Shown here: positions 6,535 through 6,545 of the stretch, piece by piece | Numbering within the stretch: position 1 is the first letter of the stretch | Layout: each line of letters starts with the position of its first letter | NCBI GenBank assembly: GCA_001801365.1 | Contig: MGXL01000052.1 | Location: forward strand, 1 to 6,545 | Source: Gammaproteobacteria bacterium RBG_16_57_12 | Lineage (GTDB): Bacteria > Pseudomonadota > Gammaproteobacteria > RBG-16-57-12 | Length of the DNA: 6,545 nucleotides | Reading direction: 5' to 3' | Position numbers and translations under genes: made by a program | Notes under the pieces: generated by a model | Told to the model about the DNA's origin: nothing | The model's database searches: none | The model's input: the letters and a program-made list of their open reading frames with translations, nothing else

Positions 6535-6545
6535 ATGATTCGCCT
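6535..6545 (+). CDS. Possible start of a gene running out of the window
   Basis: ATG at 6535 (MIR...) lies 13 bases after AGGGAG (6516-6521), a good ribosome-site sequence. The bases between, ATGCT-TCG-AGCAT (6522-6534), form a small hairpin that could shorten the effective spacing. A second ATG at 6522 (MLRAYDSP) is in another frame but too close to the ribosome site. With at most 11 bases of the main candidate visible, neither product nor frame can be decided. Confidence 0.2.

Overview
The window looks like an ordinary piece of bacterial chromosome of moderate G+C. It is most likely from a gammaproteobacterium. That guess rests on the small acidic protein resembling a proteobacterial family I recall, and on the mix of glycogen enzymes with a long Lon-family protease; nothing here fixes the taxon. 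There are no insertion sequences, CRISPR arrays, rRNAs, canonical tRNAs or signs of recent transfer.

Layout: (1) 1-460, plus strand: the C-terminal third of a 4-alpha-glucanotransferase (MalQ, GH77), cut by the window edge just after its predicted general acid/base glutamate. (2) 499-3057, minus strand: a complete alpha-glucan phosphorylase (GlgP, GT35, the bacterial/Thermotoga-like type) converging on malQ across a 38-bp gap. (3) 3058-3397: a divergent intergenic region with weak back-to-back promoter candidates, a 10-bp palindrome in the glgP leader, and a long nested inverted repeat ahead of the next gene. (4) 3398-3682, plus strand: a 94-residue, very acidic protein without lysine, probably of the uncharacterised DUF6763 type. 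(5) 3734-6163, minus strand: a complete 809-residue Lon-family AAA+ protease of the LonB/YcbZ/LonC-like group, with a Ser657/Lys700 dyad. (6) 6164-6545: 382 bp upstream of the protease gene, holding a promoter candidate overlaid by two dyads, and a poorly supported tiny ORF and possible gene start leading out of the window.

How the genes fit together: MalQ and GlgP act on the same alpha-1,4-glucans. GlgP releases glucose-1-phosphate from chain ends, and MalQ rebuilds short maltodextrins into chains the phosphorylase can use. Although adjacent, they are convergent and so not co-transcribed. The protease and the small acidic protein have no visible link to glycogen metabolism. No entirely new system is evident. 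The least explained features are the structured leader at 3288-3367 and the lysine-free acidic protein that follows it.
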